Positions 43,155 through 51,005 of a DNA stretch of 64,000 bases are shown one piece after another. Position 1 is the stretch's first letter. Each line of letters begins with the position of its first letter. The DNA lies in assembly GCF_000243335.1 (NCBI RefSeq), contig NZ_JH597773.1:2473684-2537683 (forward strand). Direction: 5' to 3'. The position numbers were made by a program, and so were the translations under genes. The notes beneath the pieces are model-generated. The model saw nothing but the letters and a program-made list of their open reading frames with translations. It was not told the DNA's origin and ran no database searches. The DNA comes from Leptonema illini DSM 21528 (GTDB taxonomy: Bacteria; Spirochaetota; Leptospiria; Leptospirales; Leptonemataceae).

Positions 43155-43325
43155 CGCCGATCCACCGCCGCTCCCGCCTAACCCGTCCCATTCCCGGCGC
43201 CCCCGTCTCGCCCGCCGATCCACCGCCGCTCCCGCCTAATCCAATCCCATTCCCGGCGCCCCCGTCTCGCCCGCCGATCCACCGCCGCTCCCGCCTAATC
43301 CAATCCCATTCCCGGCGCCCCCGTC
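43155..43325. repeat. three tandem 54-59-base GC-rich repeats
   Basis: The unit begins CGCCGATCCACCGCCGCTCC and ends in CCCGGCGCCCCCGTC. Copies start at 43155, 43213 and 43272; copies 2 and 3 are almost identical, and copy 1 differs at ACCCGT versus TCCAAT. Each unit ends with the 5' arm of the structured element at 43309-43394, but only the last has a matching 3' arm. There are no spacers of CRISPR type. Confidence 0.9.
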
Positions 43326-43394
43326 CGAACCCCGCCTGGCACTCAACCCATCAACAAAGTGCCACCCGCGGGGTGAGGATGGGGGCGCCGGGAA
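43309..43394. repeat. structured dispersed element, copy 2
   Basis: The outer 18-bp stem pairs 43309-43326 with 43377-43394 (one G-T pair). A 6-bp middle stem ACCCCG / CGGGGT (43329-43334 with 43369-43374) and an inner 7-bp stem TGGCACT / AGTGCCA (43337-43343 with 43358-43364) enclose a 14-base loop. Compared with copy 1 at 1828, stem positions change on both sides so that pairing is kept (inner TGGTGCT/AGCACCA). It abuts the stop codon of the minus-strand PlsC-GpsA gene with one base between. Confidence 0.78.
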
Positions 43395-43395
43395 C

Positions 43396-45438
43396 TTAGA
43401 CTCGCCTCAGATTGTACACGATCTTATCCAGCACCTCTTCTCCCGAACGGCCCTCGACAAGGATGGCATGCACGGCCCAGGCTACAGGATACTTCTCGGG
43501 TTTGAAGTCGATGAGATTGGGAAGTGAACGTATTCCAAAAAGGCCCGACGATTTATGCGACGGGTCGGCCTTTCCGTAAACAAGGTCATGGCCGTACTGG
43601 CGGTCCTTCGATTCCTGCCCGAAGCAGGCAAGCATGAGATCGGTCAGTCCGGATAACCCTGAGAACGTTTCGGGCTTTCCGCCAAGAGCGGTTCCGATGG
43701 CGGTCATCTCTCTGTAAAAACGGTTCGATACGTGAAAGAGCGAGTTATCGTTGTTGCCGCCCAGGTTCTTCTCATAGTAGCCGTCGAGAAGGCCGGTTGC
43801 AAGCGCATAGATGTTCTTTAACGCTCCGCCCAGCTGCACGCCCTTCACGTCGGACGGCACAACGGCCGGACGCGCAAAGATATAGGCATTCGAACAGAGC
43901 TTCGTCAGATACTCTATGCGATCGAGCCGCGACACGGCGGCGATTTCGTATCCGGTGATCTTGCGCTCCATGATCTGCTGCGGATAATTCGCCCCCGACA
44001 TGGCAAAGAAGCGCACCGGATCAAGATCATAGTCGGCGGCAAGATCGTCGAGGATGAGCCCGCGCGGCGAGCCGGTGAATCCTTTTACGGCGCTGATAAT
44101 CGGCGCATCGTTCTTCGCAAGATAGAGCTTCAGCCGGCTGTAATAGCGATCGAGCTCCCACGGTCGCACGCACTGAAAGACCATCGTCGCCTTTTCAGCC
44201 GTCTGCGGATTCGTCGTGAACTGAATGTTAGGCGGAAGCTTGAAAAGCGGGAAGTGCGTTCGATCGACGCGCATCTCGTTGCATTCGGCGGCGAGCTCGT
44301 CTTCAAGCACATAGATGCTCACCGTTACGTTCTGATTCGCCAGCACGCAGGCGATGGCCGTCGCCGCCGGAGAATGACCGACGACCAGGATATTCTCCTG
44401 TGGCTGTGCGGGCATGCGAATCAGCGTGTTCTCTTCGGTCGGATCAAGCCCGCGATAGAGATTGCGGTAGGTTCCGTGACGATGCCGGTGCAGCTGTCTG
44501 CCTACAAGGGCGGCAAGGTTATCAATGATGAACTGCTTCTTATCGCCTTCTTCGGGCACGGGAAGCCTGTCCACATAGTCGGGTAACTCCGCCATGAGCT
44601 TTTTCGAAAGCTCGCCGACGAGAACAGGACGGCCGAGCGACATCTTGCCGCGCGCCTGCTGAAAAAGAAACGAATCGGCGGGCAGGATCTGATCGGTCCC
44701 TTCGAGCGAAACGGGGATGATGATCTTGTTCGCCACATAATGATAGACCGTGTCGACGAATCCCAGAAGCGATCCGGTTCGGCTGCGCGTACCCTCGGGA
44801 AAGATGGCCAGCACCTTTCCTTCCTTCTGCAAGGCCTGCGATTGTCTGAAGGCGCGCATGTTGATGCGCGTCATCGTATCGGCAAGGCCCGGATTCTGCG
44901 TCATGTCACGCTTCGAGCAGACGAGCAGCGTATCGAACATATAAAGCCCGAGACGGCCGAAGTCCTCTTCGAAGGCCAGGCGTCCGGCGATGAAGGCAAG
45001 CTGATCGGCGACCTTGCGGGCCTCGCCTCCCTGCCTGTACAGCAGGTGGTAGATGGCCGGCGCATCGAGATGGCTGATATGATTCGAGATAAGAACGACG
45101 GGGAATTTGCCGGCAAGCGGCAGGATATATTTGAGATTCTCCTCGCCCTCAAACGTGAAATTCGTCATCAGCGGATCAAGGAACGATACGACGAAATCCC
45201 GCAGCTCCGGGTTCTGTCGCGTATGCACGCCGACGCGTTCAAGCGCCGTCGGATCTTTGAACGTGTCCATGACGGCAGGCAGCGGAGTTTCCACCGATAG
45301 CTTTAGAAAAGTATAAAGCCGCCTTTTCGCCTCCTCTTCAGGGACGCCGTAGCGGATGAAGGCCTCGATATTTTTAAAGAATTCTCGTTGCCAGGGGGCG
45401 TGTGTTTCGCCTGCCTTTGTGTCTTTGTCGTCATGCAT
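43396..45438 (-). CDS. fused acyltransferase (PlsC) and glycerol-3-phosphate dehydrogenase (GpsA)
   Basis: From ATG 45438 the protein has 680 residues; a TTG 21 codons upstream is possible. The N-terminal half is a PlsC-type acyltransferase with NHISHLD (His120, Asp125) and FPEGTRSRTG. The C-terminal half is a GpsA-like domain with GGALKNIYALATG, carrying the catalytic Lys, and the substrate motif GLTDLMLACFG. The dinucleotide loop is altered: ILVVGHSPAATA lacks the usual GxGxxG. The fusion would couple making glycerol-3-phosphate from DHAP to its acylation in phospholipid synthesis. Whether the dehydrogenase half is active is uncertain. The 3' end touches a structured repeat. Confidence 0.9.
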   Translation of the reverse strand: MHDDKDTKAGETHAPWQREFFKNIEAFIRYGVPEEEAKRRLYTFLKLSVETPLPAVMDTFKDPTALERVGVHTRQNPELRDFVVSFLDPLMTNFTFEGEENLKYILPLAGKFPVVLISNHISHLDAPAIYHLLYRQGGEARKVADQLAFIAGRLAFEEDFGRLGLYMFDTLLVCSKRDMTQNPGLADTMTRINMRAFRQSQALQKEGKVLAIFPEGTRSRTGSLLGFVDTVYHYVANKIIIPVSLEGTDQILPADSFLFQQARGKMSLGRPVLVGELSKKLMAELPDYVDRLPVPEEGDKKQFIIDNLAALVGRQLHRHRHGTYRNLYRGLDPTEENTLIRMPAQPQENILVVGHSPAATAIACVLANQNVTVSIYVLEDELAAECNEMRVDRTHFPLFKLPPNIQFTTNPQTAEKATMVFQCVRPWELDRYYSRLKLYLAKNDAPIISAVKGFTGSPRGLILDDLAADYDLDPVRFFAMSGANYPQQIMERKITGYEIAAVSRLDRIEYLTKLCSNAYIFARPAVVPSDVKGVQLGGALKNIYALATGLLDGYYEKNLGGNNDNSLFHVSNRFYREMTAIGTALGGKPETFSGLSGLTDLMLACFGQESKDRQYGHDLVYGKADPSHKSSGLFGIRSLPNLIDFKPEKYPVAWAVHAILVEGRSGEEVLDKIVYNLRRV

Positions 45439-45744
45439 ACGGGCTGAATGCTCGTTCGAAGACGGCGTTCTGTAAATTGTTTTTCGCTCTTCACAGAACA
45501 AAACGGCGAAATTTCCTGCATCGCTGCATCCCTGCGTCTATTGAGCAGTCGGATTTCTTCAGCCGGGTCCGACCAGGTGAACCGTCCATTTGGCCGGGCT
45601 CATTGAACTTTCAGCGGAAGCTGCGATTCGGTGAAGGGAACCGGGACCAGGCATCCAAAATTGTAGTTGAATTTCAGAGGGCTTCCCGGATTCTTCAACG
45701 AAAAGCAGGATTCCGGCAACTTCCGGCCTTTCTTGCAGCGGCCC
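45439..45744. other. divergent intergenic region
   Basis: These 306 bases separate the PlsC-GpsA gene (minus) from the M23-fold gene (plus). They contain a small inverted repeat GTCGGA / TCCGAC near 45549-45575. No convincing promoter or gene was found. The M23-side frame is open upstream of 45745, but it gives an Arg/Phe-rich peptide unlike the rest of the protein. Confidence 0.5.
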
Positions 45745-46857
45745 ATGGCAAAAGAGAGAAAAAGCAAAGCGACAGACGCCGATTCGAATCTGCGCCGCTA
45801 CCTCGACGAGTCCGATACGGGCCCGAAACAGGGCAGAGACTGGCTGAGTCGGTGGAACGAGCTGCGATACAAGATCCACCGGAAAGGGCGAGAACGCATC
45901 ACGATCATGATCGTTCCGCATACTGAAAGCAACATCCTCAATCTGCACATCTCCAACTACGCCCTCTTTGGTACGGCCGGCGTCATTTTCGTCTTTCTCA
46001 TCGCATCGCTGATCACCATCATCAACCGAAGCGCCGAAACCATTCAATTCTACGATATGGGTCTGACTAACAGCCAGTTCCATATTCAGAGCAGCCGACT
46101 TGCCGACGAGATCATCCCCCTGCACGAGCGCATCAGTATTTATACGAACACGATTGCAAGCATCCATACGCGACTGAGCGGTCGGCCGGACGATCTGCCC
46201 GCTCGCGGCGGCGTCGCCGAGCAGATGGTGGAGCGCGAAATCCAGGACCTCAGTGCTATGATCGAGCAGTGCAAGCAGGCCGGCGAGCAGTGCGAGCAAC
46301 ACCGAATAGAAGGTATTCTGCGGCGCAGCCTTTATCTTTCCATCCTCGATAACGAAAAGCTGAAACAGGCCATCGACATCACCGATAAGATCATCGAAGA
46401 CCTGAATACGCCCGAGAAGCAGCATCTGCTCAAGATCACCCCGAACATCTGGCCCGTACGCGGATCGATTGCCGTTCCGTACGGTTCGCGTTTTGACGCT
46501 CATCGCGGCAACGGACAGCCTCTTCGCGGGGTCTGGTTTCATGCGACTCCGGGCGCCGAGGTCTTCGCTACGGCCCCCGGCAAGGTTACCGAGATCAGCT
46601 ATAACAAACAATTCGGGCTCTATATGTGGGTGGAGCATCCGGTCGGCATCCGAACTTTCTATGCCAACCTCGATCGAGTTACCGTCAACGCCGGCGATCA
46701 AATTGAGAAAGGGCAGGTCATCGGCACGGTCGGTCGCTCGGCCAACCCCGCGTCGAACATGCTTTACTATGAGATCCACATCGGAACCGTGGCCTACAAT
46801 CCACACGCATTCCTCAATCACCTGCAATCATTATGGCTGAACCCACAGAATCCCTGA
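45745..46857 (+). CDS. M23/LytM-fold protein lacking zinc ligands
   Basis: The 370-residue product has a charged cytoplasmic N-terminus, one membrane helix (about 71-93), a coiled-coil stalk and a C-terminal LytM-like domain (about 245-365). Aligned by eye to NlpD/LytM proteins, the catalytic positions are replaced. GID becomes GVW in RGVWFHATPG, YAH becomes YAN, and HxH becomes MLY in NMLYYEIHIG. It is therefore predicted to be a non-hydrolytic scaffold or activator at the envelope. The gene overlaps the bactofilin gene by 25 bases, suggesting that the two proteins work together in cell shape or wall synthesis. Confidence 0.85.
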   Translation: MAKERKSKATDADSNLRRYLDESDTGPKQGRDWLSRWNELRYKIHRKGRERITIMIVPHTESNILNLHISNYALFGTAGVIFVFLIASLITIINRSAETIQFYDMGLTNSQFHIQSSRLADEIIPLHERISIYTNTIASIHTRLSGRPDDLPARGGVAEQMVEREIQDLSAMIEQCKQAGEQCEQHRIEGILRRSLYLSILDNEKLKQAIDITDKIIEDLNTPEKQHLLKITPNIWPVRGSIAVPYGSRFDAHRGNGQPLRGVWFHATPGAEVFATAPGKVTEISYNKQFGLYMWVEHPVGIRTFYANLDRVTVNAGDQIEKGQVIGTVGRSANPASNMLYYEIHIGTVAYNPHAFLNHLQSLWLNPQNP

Positions 46858-47180
46858 TCGTCAATTCCATCATCGGTGAAGGCTCTGAATTCCGAGGGGA
46901 GTTCAAGATCAGAGACCTGCTGCGCATCGACGGCTATTTTAAAGGTACGATTCTGACCGACGGCAAGGTGCTGATCGGCCGCACCGGCGAGGTCGACACC
47001 GATATCCAGGCGGGCATCGTCGTCGTCGGCGGCGAGGTGCGCGGCAACATCATCGCAAAAAAACGGATCGTCCTTCTCTCCACATGCCGCCTTTATGGAG
47101 ACGTTATCACGCCGAGTCTTATCGTCGAAGAGGGCACGATCTTCGAAGGTCGGTGCACGATTAACAGAATCAGCGCCTGA
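46833..47180 (+). CDS. bactofilin (CcmA/BacM family)
   Basis: The 115-residue protein is a bactofilin: a short N-terminal tail, then a right-handed beta-helix core with hydrophobic repeats such as GEFKIRDLLRIDGYFKGTI, GKVLIGRTGEVDTDI and GEVRGNIIAKKRI. Bactofilins polymerise without nucleotide into membrane-associated filaments that position cell-wall and shape proteins. Its start lies inside the 3' end of the M23-fold gene, consistent with coupled expression. A TPR-like gene follows after 46 bases. Confidence 0.93.
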   Translation: MAEPTESLIVNSIIGEGSEFRGEFKIRDLLRIDGYFKGTILTDGKVLIGRTGEVDTDIQAGIVVVGGEVRGNIIAKKRIVLLSTCRLYGDVITPSLIVEEGTIFEGRCTINRISA

Positions 47181-47226
47181 AAAAAAGAATCAAGCGCCGC
47201 CCTATTCGGGAAGATGATAATAACGT

Positions 47227-47616
47227 ATGGCACAGGAACGCATCGAACTCATCCGCAAGGGCAACGAGGCCTTCAATAACGGCGATTATTCCCTGGCCCG
47301 CGACTGCTTTATCAAGGCCGGCTATGGCGACGGCCTGATACGCCTTGGCGATTATTATATGTATGAGAAGCGTCTTCCGCTTCTCGCCTACGGTTATTAT
47401 AGAAAAGCCGGCGCCAGCGATAAGATCGAAGACCTGCACCGTCGTATGGTATCGGCTCTCGGCGAATGGATCGGTCAGGACAAACTGAAGCCCGAGTTTC
47501 AGGCTCGCAATCACCCTCAGGCCCGCTACGTCGGCACCGACGCCGATGGCATGGTGCGCGTTCCGGTCAGCGGAGACCTGATGCGCAGAGCACGACAGAT
47601 CCTCGACTCCAAATAA
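47227..47616 (+). CDS. small TPR-like protein
   Basis: The 129-residue sequence opens with a TPR-like helix pair (IRKGNEAFNNGDYSLARDCFIKAGYGDG) and a second similar pair (YYMYEKRLPLLAYGYYRKAGA). The C-terminal third is polar and unstructured-looking. There is no signal peptide. It sits in line with the M23-fold and bactofilin genes, so it may serve the same envelope or morphology module. No specific family is recognised. Confidence 0.78.
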   Translation: MAQERIELIRKGNEAFNNGDYSLARDCFIKAGYGDGLIRLGDYYMYEKRLPLLAYGYYRKAGASDKIEDLHRRMVSALGEWIGQDKLKPEFQARNHPQARYVGTDADGMVRVPVSGDLMRRARQILDSK

Positions 47617-47723
47617 AAACCAGCCCCGCTCGTCTGGCATCGAAACGCTAAAAACCCACCGCTATTCACGAAGCGGCCGATTATTCTTCTTTTCTCGAAA
47701 AAAGCTTCGATTACGTTGTTCTG

Positions 47724-48257
47724 ATGTTCATGCGAAACTTTCTCCTTCATAGAGCCGTCAATCGAGGCGATGCCGCTGCGGCGTCCCGTCATATCAGAGG
47801 CGGCGCCGATCCGAATAGAGGCGTGTTTGGAAGCCCCGCCCCTCTGTTTGTCGCCGTTCAGAACGAAGATGCGGCGATGACCGAAGCGCTTCTTTCATGC
47901 GGAGCGAATCCCGATCTGCGCAACAGCACGCTCGGCATCACCCCGCTCATGACGGCGGTTACGGAAAATACCGGATCAAGCATCGTGGCCTTACTTCTTG
48001 CTAAAGGAGCCAATCCCGACTTACAGAATCAGCAGGGAGAGACGGCGCTTCATATGTGCGTGAACCTGGGAAAGCCCGACATGGCAAAGCTGCTTATTGA
48101 AGCCGGCGCCGACGTTAACCTGGGCGACCGGGACGGCGTGACGTGCCTGAACCTCGCACGCTCGTTTCATGGCCTTTCTGATCTTGCCGATATGCTGCTT
48201 GCAGCCGGTGCCGATCCACGCAAAAAGGATCGCCACGGTAAAGTTTATCTGATGTAA
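47724..48257 (+). CDS. ankyrin-repeat protein
   Basis: The 177-residue product consists almost entirely of five ankyrin repeats. Examples are the repeat ending GGADPNRG, LLSCGANPDLRNSTLGITPLM, LLAKGANPDLQNQQGETALHM, LLIEAGADVNLGDRDGVTCLN and LLAAGADPRKKDRHGK. It has no signal peptide and is probably a cytoplasmic protein-binding module. The partner is not evident from context; the gene lies 107 bases after the TPR-like gene and is convergent with a hydrolase gene. Confidence 0.9.
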   Translation: MFMRNFLLHRAVNRGDAAAASRHIRGGADPNRGVFGSPAPLFVAVQNEDAAMTEALLSCGANPDLRNSTLGITPLMTAVTENTGSSIVALLLAKGANPDLQNQQGETALHMCVNLGKPDMAKLLIEAGADVNLGDRDGVTCLNLARSFHGLSDLADMLLAAGADPRKKDRHGKVYLM

Positions 48258-48294
48258 AGAGCCGGTTCTTTTAGCTGCCCTTCAAACGGGTACT

Positions 48295-49113
48295 TTAACG
48301 CCGGGCATTCAAACGTCGCTCAAACTGCTTCATCTGTTCGAGAACCCAGGGCCCGTCGTCGGTCGTAAGATCATGACCGGCCCAGGGATGCTCGATCAGA
48401 TCGACTCCATAATGTGCGGCGAGATCTCGCGAACACTGCACGTGAACAAGCCTGTCACGCGATGCGCCGAGAAAGAGCGCCGGCAAATCGATCTTTTCGG
48501 GCAACACAAAGCGAGAGGCGGCCCATAGCTGACGAAAGAATGTGGACCGCTTGAGCGGCCGCTCTGCCGACATTCGAATCCAAACGCCCACCTTGCTTTC
48601 GCGATCGGCGTCGCTATTACAGGTTCGCGAGAACATGCGATTCTCGCGCCGCTCTCTGTGTCGGGTCAGCATAGCGTAGACAAAATCAGGATAGGATGCA
48701 GGGCGAAGCCGGCGATAAAACGGACTGAGCCTGGAACTGGAATTGATGAGGATCAGCCGGCTGAAATCGTCGGGATAGCGAGATATCCAGCTGAGAGCGA
48801 TCATACCGCCAAGCGAAATGGCAAAGAGCCCCGCATCGCGCAACTGACGCTCTTCTTTGATGCGCAGCCAGCGCTCTCTGATATCGTCGACGATTTCATC
48901 AATAGTCAGAGGACAGCTGCGATGTCGCTCGCTGCCCGCACCCGGCAGATCCAGGGCATAGATCTCATAACGACTTTCTATTTCTTTTCGAAAAGCGCCC
49001 CAGTGCCCTGCCTCGCGCCCGAGTCCACGCAGCATGAGATAGACGGGCCGCGATCCTTTTGCTGTGGGCTTCGTCCGCTGTGGGGTCTTTTTCCGCTGCG
49101 GCGCCTTTTTCAT
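48295..49113 (-). CDS. alpha/beta hydrolase coupled to chemoreceptor
   Basis: The 272-residue protein has the alpha/beta hydrolase triad: Ser100 in AISLGG, an acid candidate in GASRDRLVH and His in WAGHDL. The oxyanion region [13 protein letters not shown] is present. The N-terminal 20 residues are a Lys/Arg/Pro-rich, likely disordered tail. The start overlaps the stop of the upstream chemoreceptor gene (ATGA), so the two are co-translated. Substrate unknown. Confidence 0.84.
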   Translation of the reverse strand: MKKAPQRKKTPQRTKPTAKGSRPVYLMLRGLGREAGHWGAFRKEIESRYEIYALDLPGAGSERHRSCPLTIDEIVDDIRERWLRIKEERQLRDAGLFAISLGGMIALSWISRYPDDFSRLILINSSSRLSPFYRRLRPASYPDFVYAMLTRHRERRENRMFSRTCNSDADRESKVGVWIRMSAERPLKRSTFFRQLWAASRFVLPEKIDLPALFLGASRDRLVHVQCSRDLAAHYGVDLIEHPWAGHDLTTDDGPWVLEQMKQFERRLNARR

Positions 49114-50684
49114 TGCCGCTTAACGCTGCGCAGCGTTTTCGCAAGAGAAAGAAACTGATCCAGCCTGCTACGCAGCTCCGACGACTTTTGCACAAGCGAA
49201 GAGGCCGAACGCTCCATCATACTCAGGGCCTTCGTGACCGATTCGGCGCCGCCCGTCTGCTCACGGCTCAGCGTCTCGATCTCGGCGCTCATCTTCTGGA
49301 GCTGATCGATGGCCTTTACAAGATCAGAGCTGCGACGTAGCTGCTCCTGCAGCTGTGATTCCAGATCCTGAAAGAACATAACGCTCTTTTCAAAGGCCTG
49401 TCCCTGTTCTCGTACGTGTCGGCCCGTCATAAGGGCGCTCTGCAATCCTCGCTCCACCTGTCGGCCGCTCTCTTCTATGATGTCGGCGATGTTACGAGCG
49501 TTCGATGAGCTTGAGTCGGCGAGCTTGCTCACTTCCTGAGCGACGACGGCGAAGCCCCGCCCCTGCTCGCCTGCCCGGGCCGCTTCAATGGATGCGTTTA
49601 ACGCAAGAAGGTTAGTACGATCGGCGATCTCGCCCATAATCTCGGTCACCTCGCGCACGCGGTCAAAAGAGGCTCCGATGGCCTCCATCACGCTCTGCAG
49701 GTCTGACATGGCACGGTCGGCAAGCTGCGATTGGTCGCGGATAACGCCAACCTCGCCGGCGAGGGACTTCGAAGACGTATTGATACGTTGCAGCACCGTC
49801 TGCAACTCGCCCGTATCGTTTGTAATCGAATGAATGAGTCTGTACTGGCCTGTGACCTGTTCCGAGGCCTTCTGCGCCGTAGACGATACCTCTTCCATCG
49901 TCGCCGATATCTCTTCGACGGCCGCTCCCTGATCCTGCATCTCGCGATCGAACTGTTCGACAAAGGTACGAAAGCCTTCGGCAAAGGTATCGATCTCCAT
50001 AGCAACCGACGCCATCTGCCCGTAGGCCTCGGACAGGCTGGCCGCGCCCTGCTCGCTTTCGGTCTTCTCCTGTTCTATGCTACTTCGCTGACGGCTTGAG
50101 ATGCGCAGGAAGGTATAGACGATGAAAGAGACAAGGGCAAACCAGAATACCATGATCAAAAGCGTATTTGGATACGCTCCATCGGCCGCAAGAGCGACGG
50201 CCGGATCATTGGAGAACTTCACGCCTGTCAGAGCCATCGTTCCCTGAATGCCGAGCGTCGTCGCGCATACGGCCGCCCCGATCCAGATGACAAAGCGCGG
50301 AGCGCGAGCGGCGATGCCGGCACCGACAAGAGGGAATGTCAGCAGATAGAGAAGAGCCGGAGCACGACCGACATAAGCTCCACGCTCGGGGCTCTGTGCG
50401 GCAATGCCGATGATGATCAGACTGGTGAGCAGCCAGTCGGCGATGACGCCGCCTTCCCGTGCCCAGAATGATGCGCTCTTCTTTCTCAGGGCGATCTCAA
50501 TGAGGACCGTATATGACATCACGATAACGCCGCCGGCCAGATACAGCATCACCTCGAAGGTCGTGCTGATATCGCGAGCCATAAACGATGCAAGTAAGTA
50601 GAAGATGGAGAGGACGAAGCGGATTCGATTCAGGGCCACAGGCCCGAGCTGATCGATATCCTGCTTTTGAACGGCTGCTGACAT
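49110..50684 (-). CDS. methyl-accepting chemotaxis protein with integral-membrane sensor
   Basis: Starting at ATG 50684 (AGGAG upstream) the protein has 524 residues. About six membrane helices (residues 20-205) replace a periplasmic domain. The cytoplasmic part is a receptor coil with the signalling tip [19 protein letters not shown] continued by [14 protein letters not shown]. It should control CheA kinase activity, feeding the flagellar motor. Unlike the receptor at 10708, the membrane part shows no clustered histidines. The hydrolase gene follows with a 4-base overlap. Confidence 0.93.
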   Translation of the reverse strand: MSAAVQKQDIDQLGPVALNRIRFVLSIFYLLASFMARDISTTFEVMLYLAGGVIVMSYTVLIEIALRKKSASFWAREGGVIADWLLTSLIIIGIAAQSPERGAYVGRAPALLYLLTFPLVGAGIAARAPRFVIWIGAAVCATTLGIQGTMALTGVKFSNDPAVALAADGAYPNTLLIMVFWFALVSFIVYTFLRISSRQRSSIEQEKTESEQGAASLSEAYGQMASVAMEIDTFAEGFRTFVEQFDREMQDQGAAVEEISATMEEVSSTAQKASEQVTGQYRLIHSITNDTGELQTVLQRINTSSKSLAGEVGVIRDQSQLADRAMSDLQSVMEAIGASFDRVREVTEIMGEIADRTNLLALNASIEAARAGEQGRGFAVVAQEVSKLADSSSSNARNIADIIEESGRQVERGLQSALMTGRHVREQGQAFEKSVMFFQDLESQLQEQLRRSSDLVKAIDQLQKMSAEIETLSREQTGGAESVTKALSMMERSASSLVQKSSELRSRLDQFLSLAKTLRSVKRQ

Positions 50685-50825
50685 GCCAGAGACTCCTGTT
50701 TTTCTGTATAAAGCCGGGCTACCCGAAAACAACAATCCTCAGGTATCCCGCTAAAGAAACAGGATGCATTTCGCATGTCAATCGTCTTCGCGAAAGCTCT
50801 AAATGGACAATCAGAGCGAGAACGC

Positions 50826-51005
50826 TTATTTAACGGGACGCGCTCTGTCGGTAATATCTTTCTCGTAGTTGTCGTAGCCGTGTGCCTGCGGTCGCGGGAC
50901 GGCGCCGTCACGCACGATATGCAGCACACGCCTGACCCGGAAAATGACCCGGATCAGGCGATACAGCAGATACAGAACAGCGGCAAGAATGAGCCATTTG
51001 ATCAT
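50826..51005 (-). CDS. 59-residue membrane miniprotein
   Basis: This short gene encodes 59 residues beginning MIKWLILAAVLYLLYRLIRV. It has one membrane helix near the N-terminus, a basic patch (IFRVRRVLHIVR), a Pro/Gln/His turn and a charged tail ending DRARPVK. The start overlaps the stop of the caspase-like gene in an ATGA arrangement, strong evidence that it is real and translationally coupled. It resembles small single-helix proteins of the DUF4834 type, but I cannot assign it. Predicted to sit in the inner membrane with the basic tail in the cytoplasm. Confidence 0.75.
   Translation of the reverse strand: MIKWLILAAVLYLLYRLIRVIFRVRRVLHIVRDGAVPRPQAHGYDNYEKDITDRARPVK

Noticed and set aside
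43155-43325. CRISPR array
   Set aside because: The repeats are directly adjacent with no unique spacers, and no cas gene is present.
45559-46827. Minus-strand open frame opposite the M23-fold gene
   Set aside because: It is an antisense shadow; the plus-strand protein has a coherent anchor-coil-LytM layout and overlaps the bactofilin gene.
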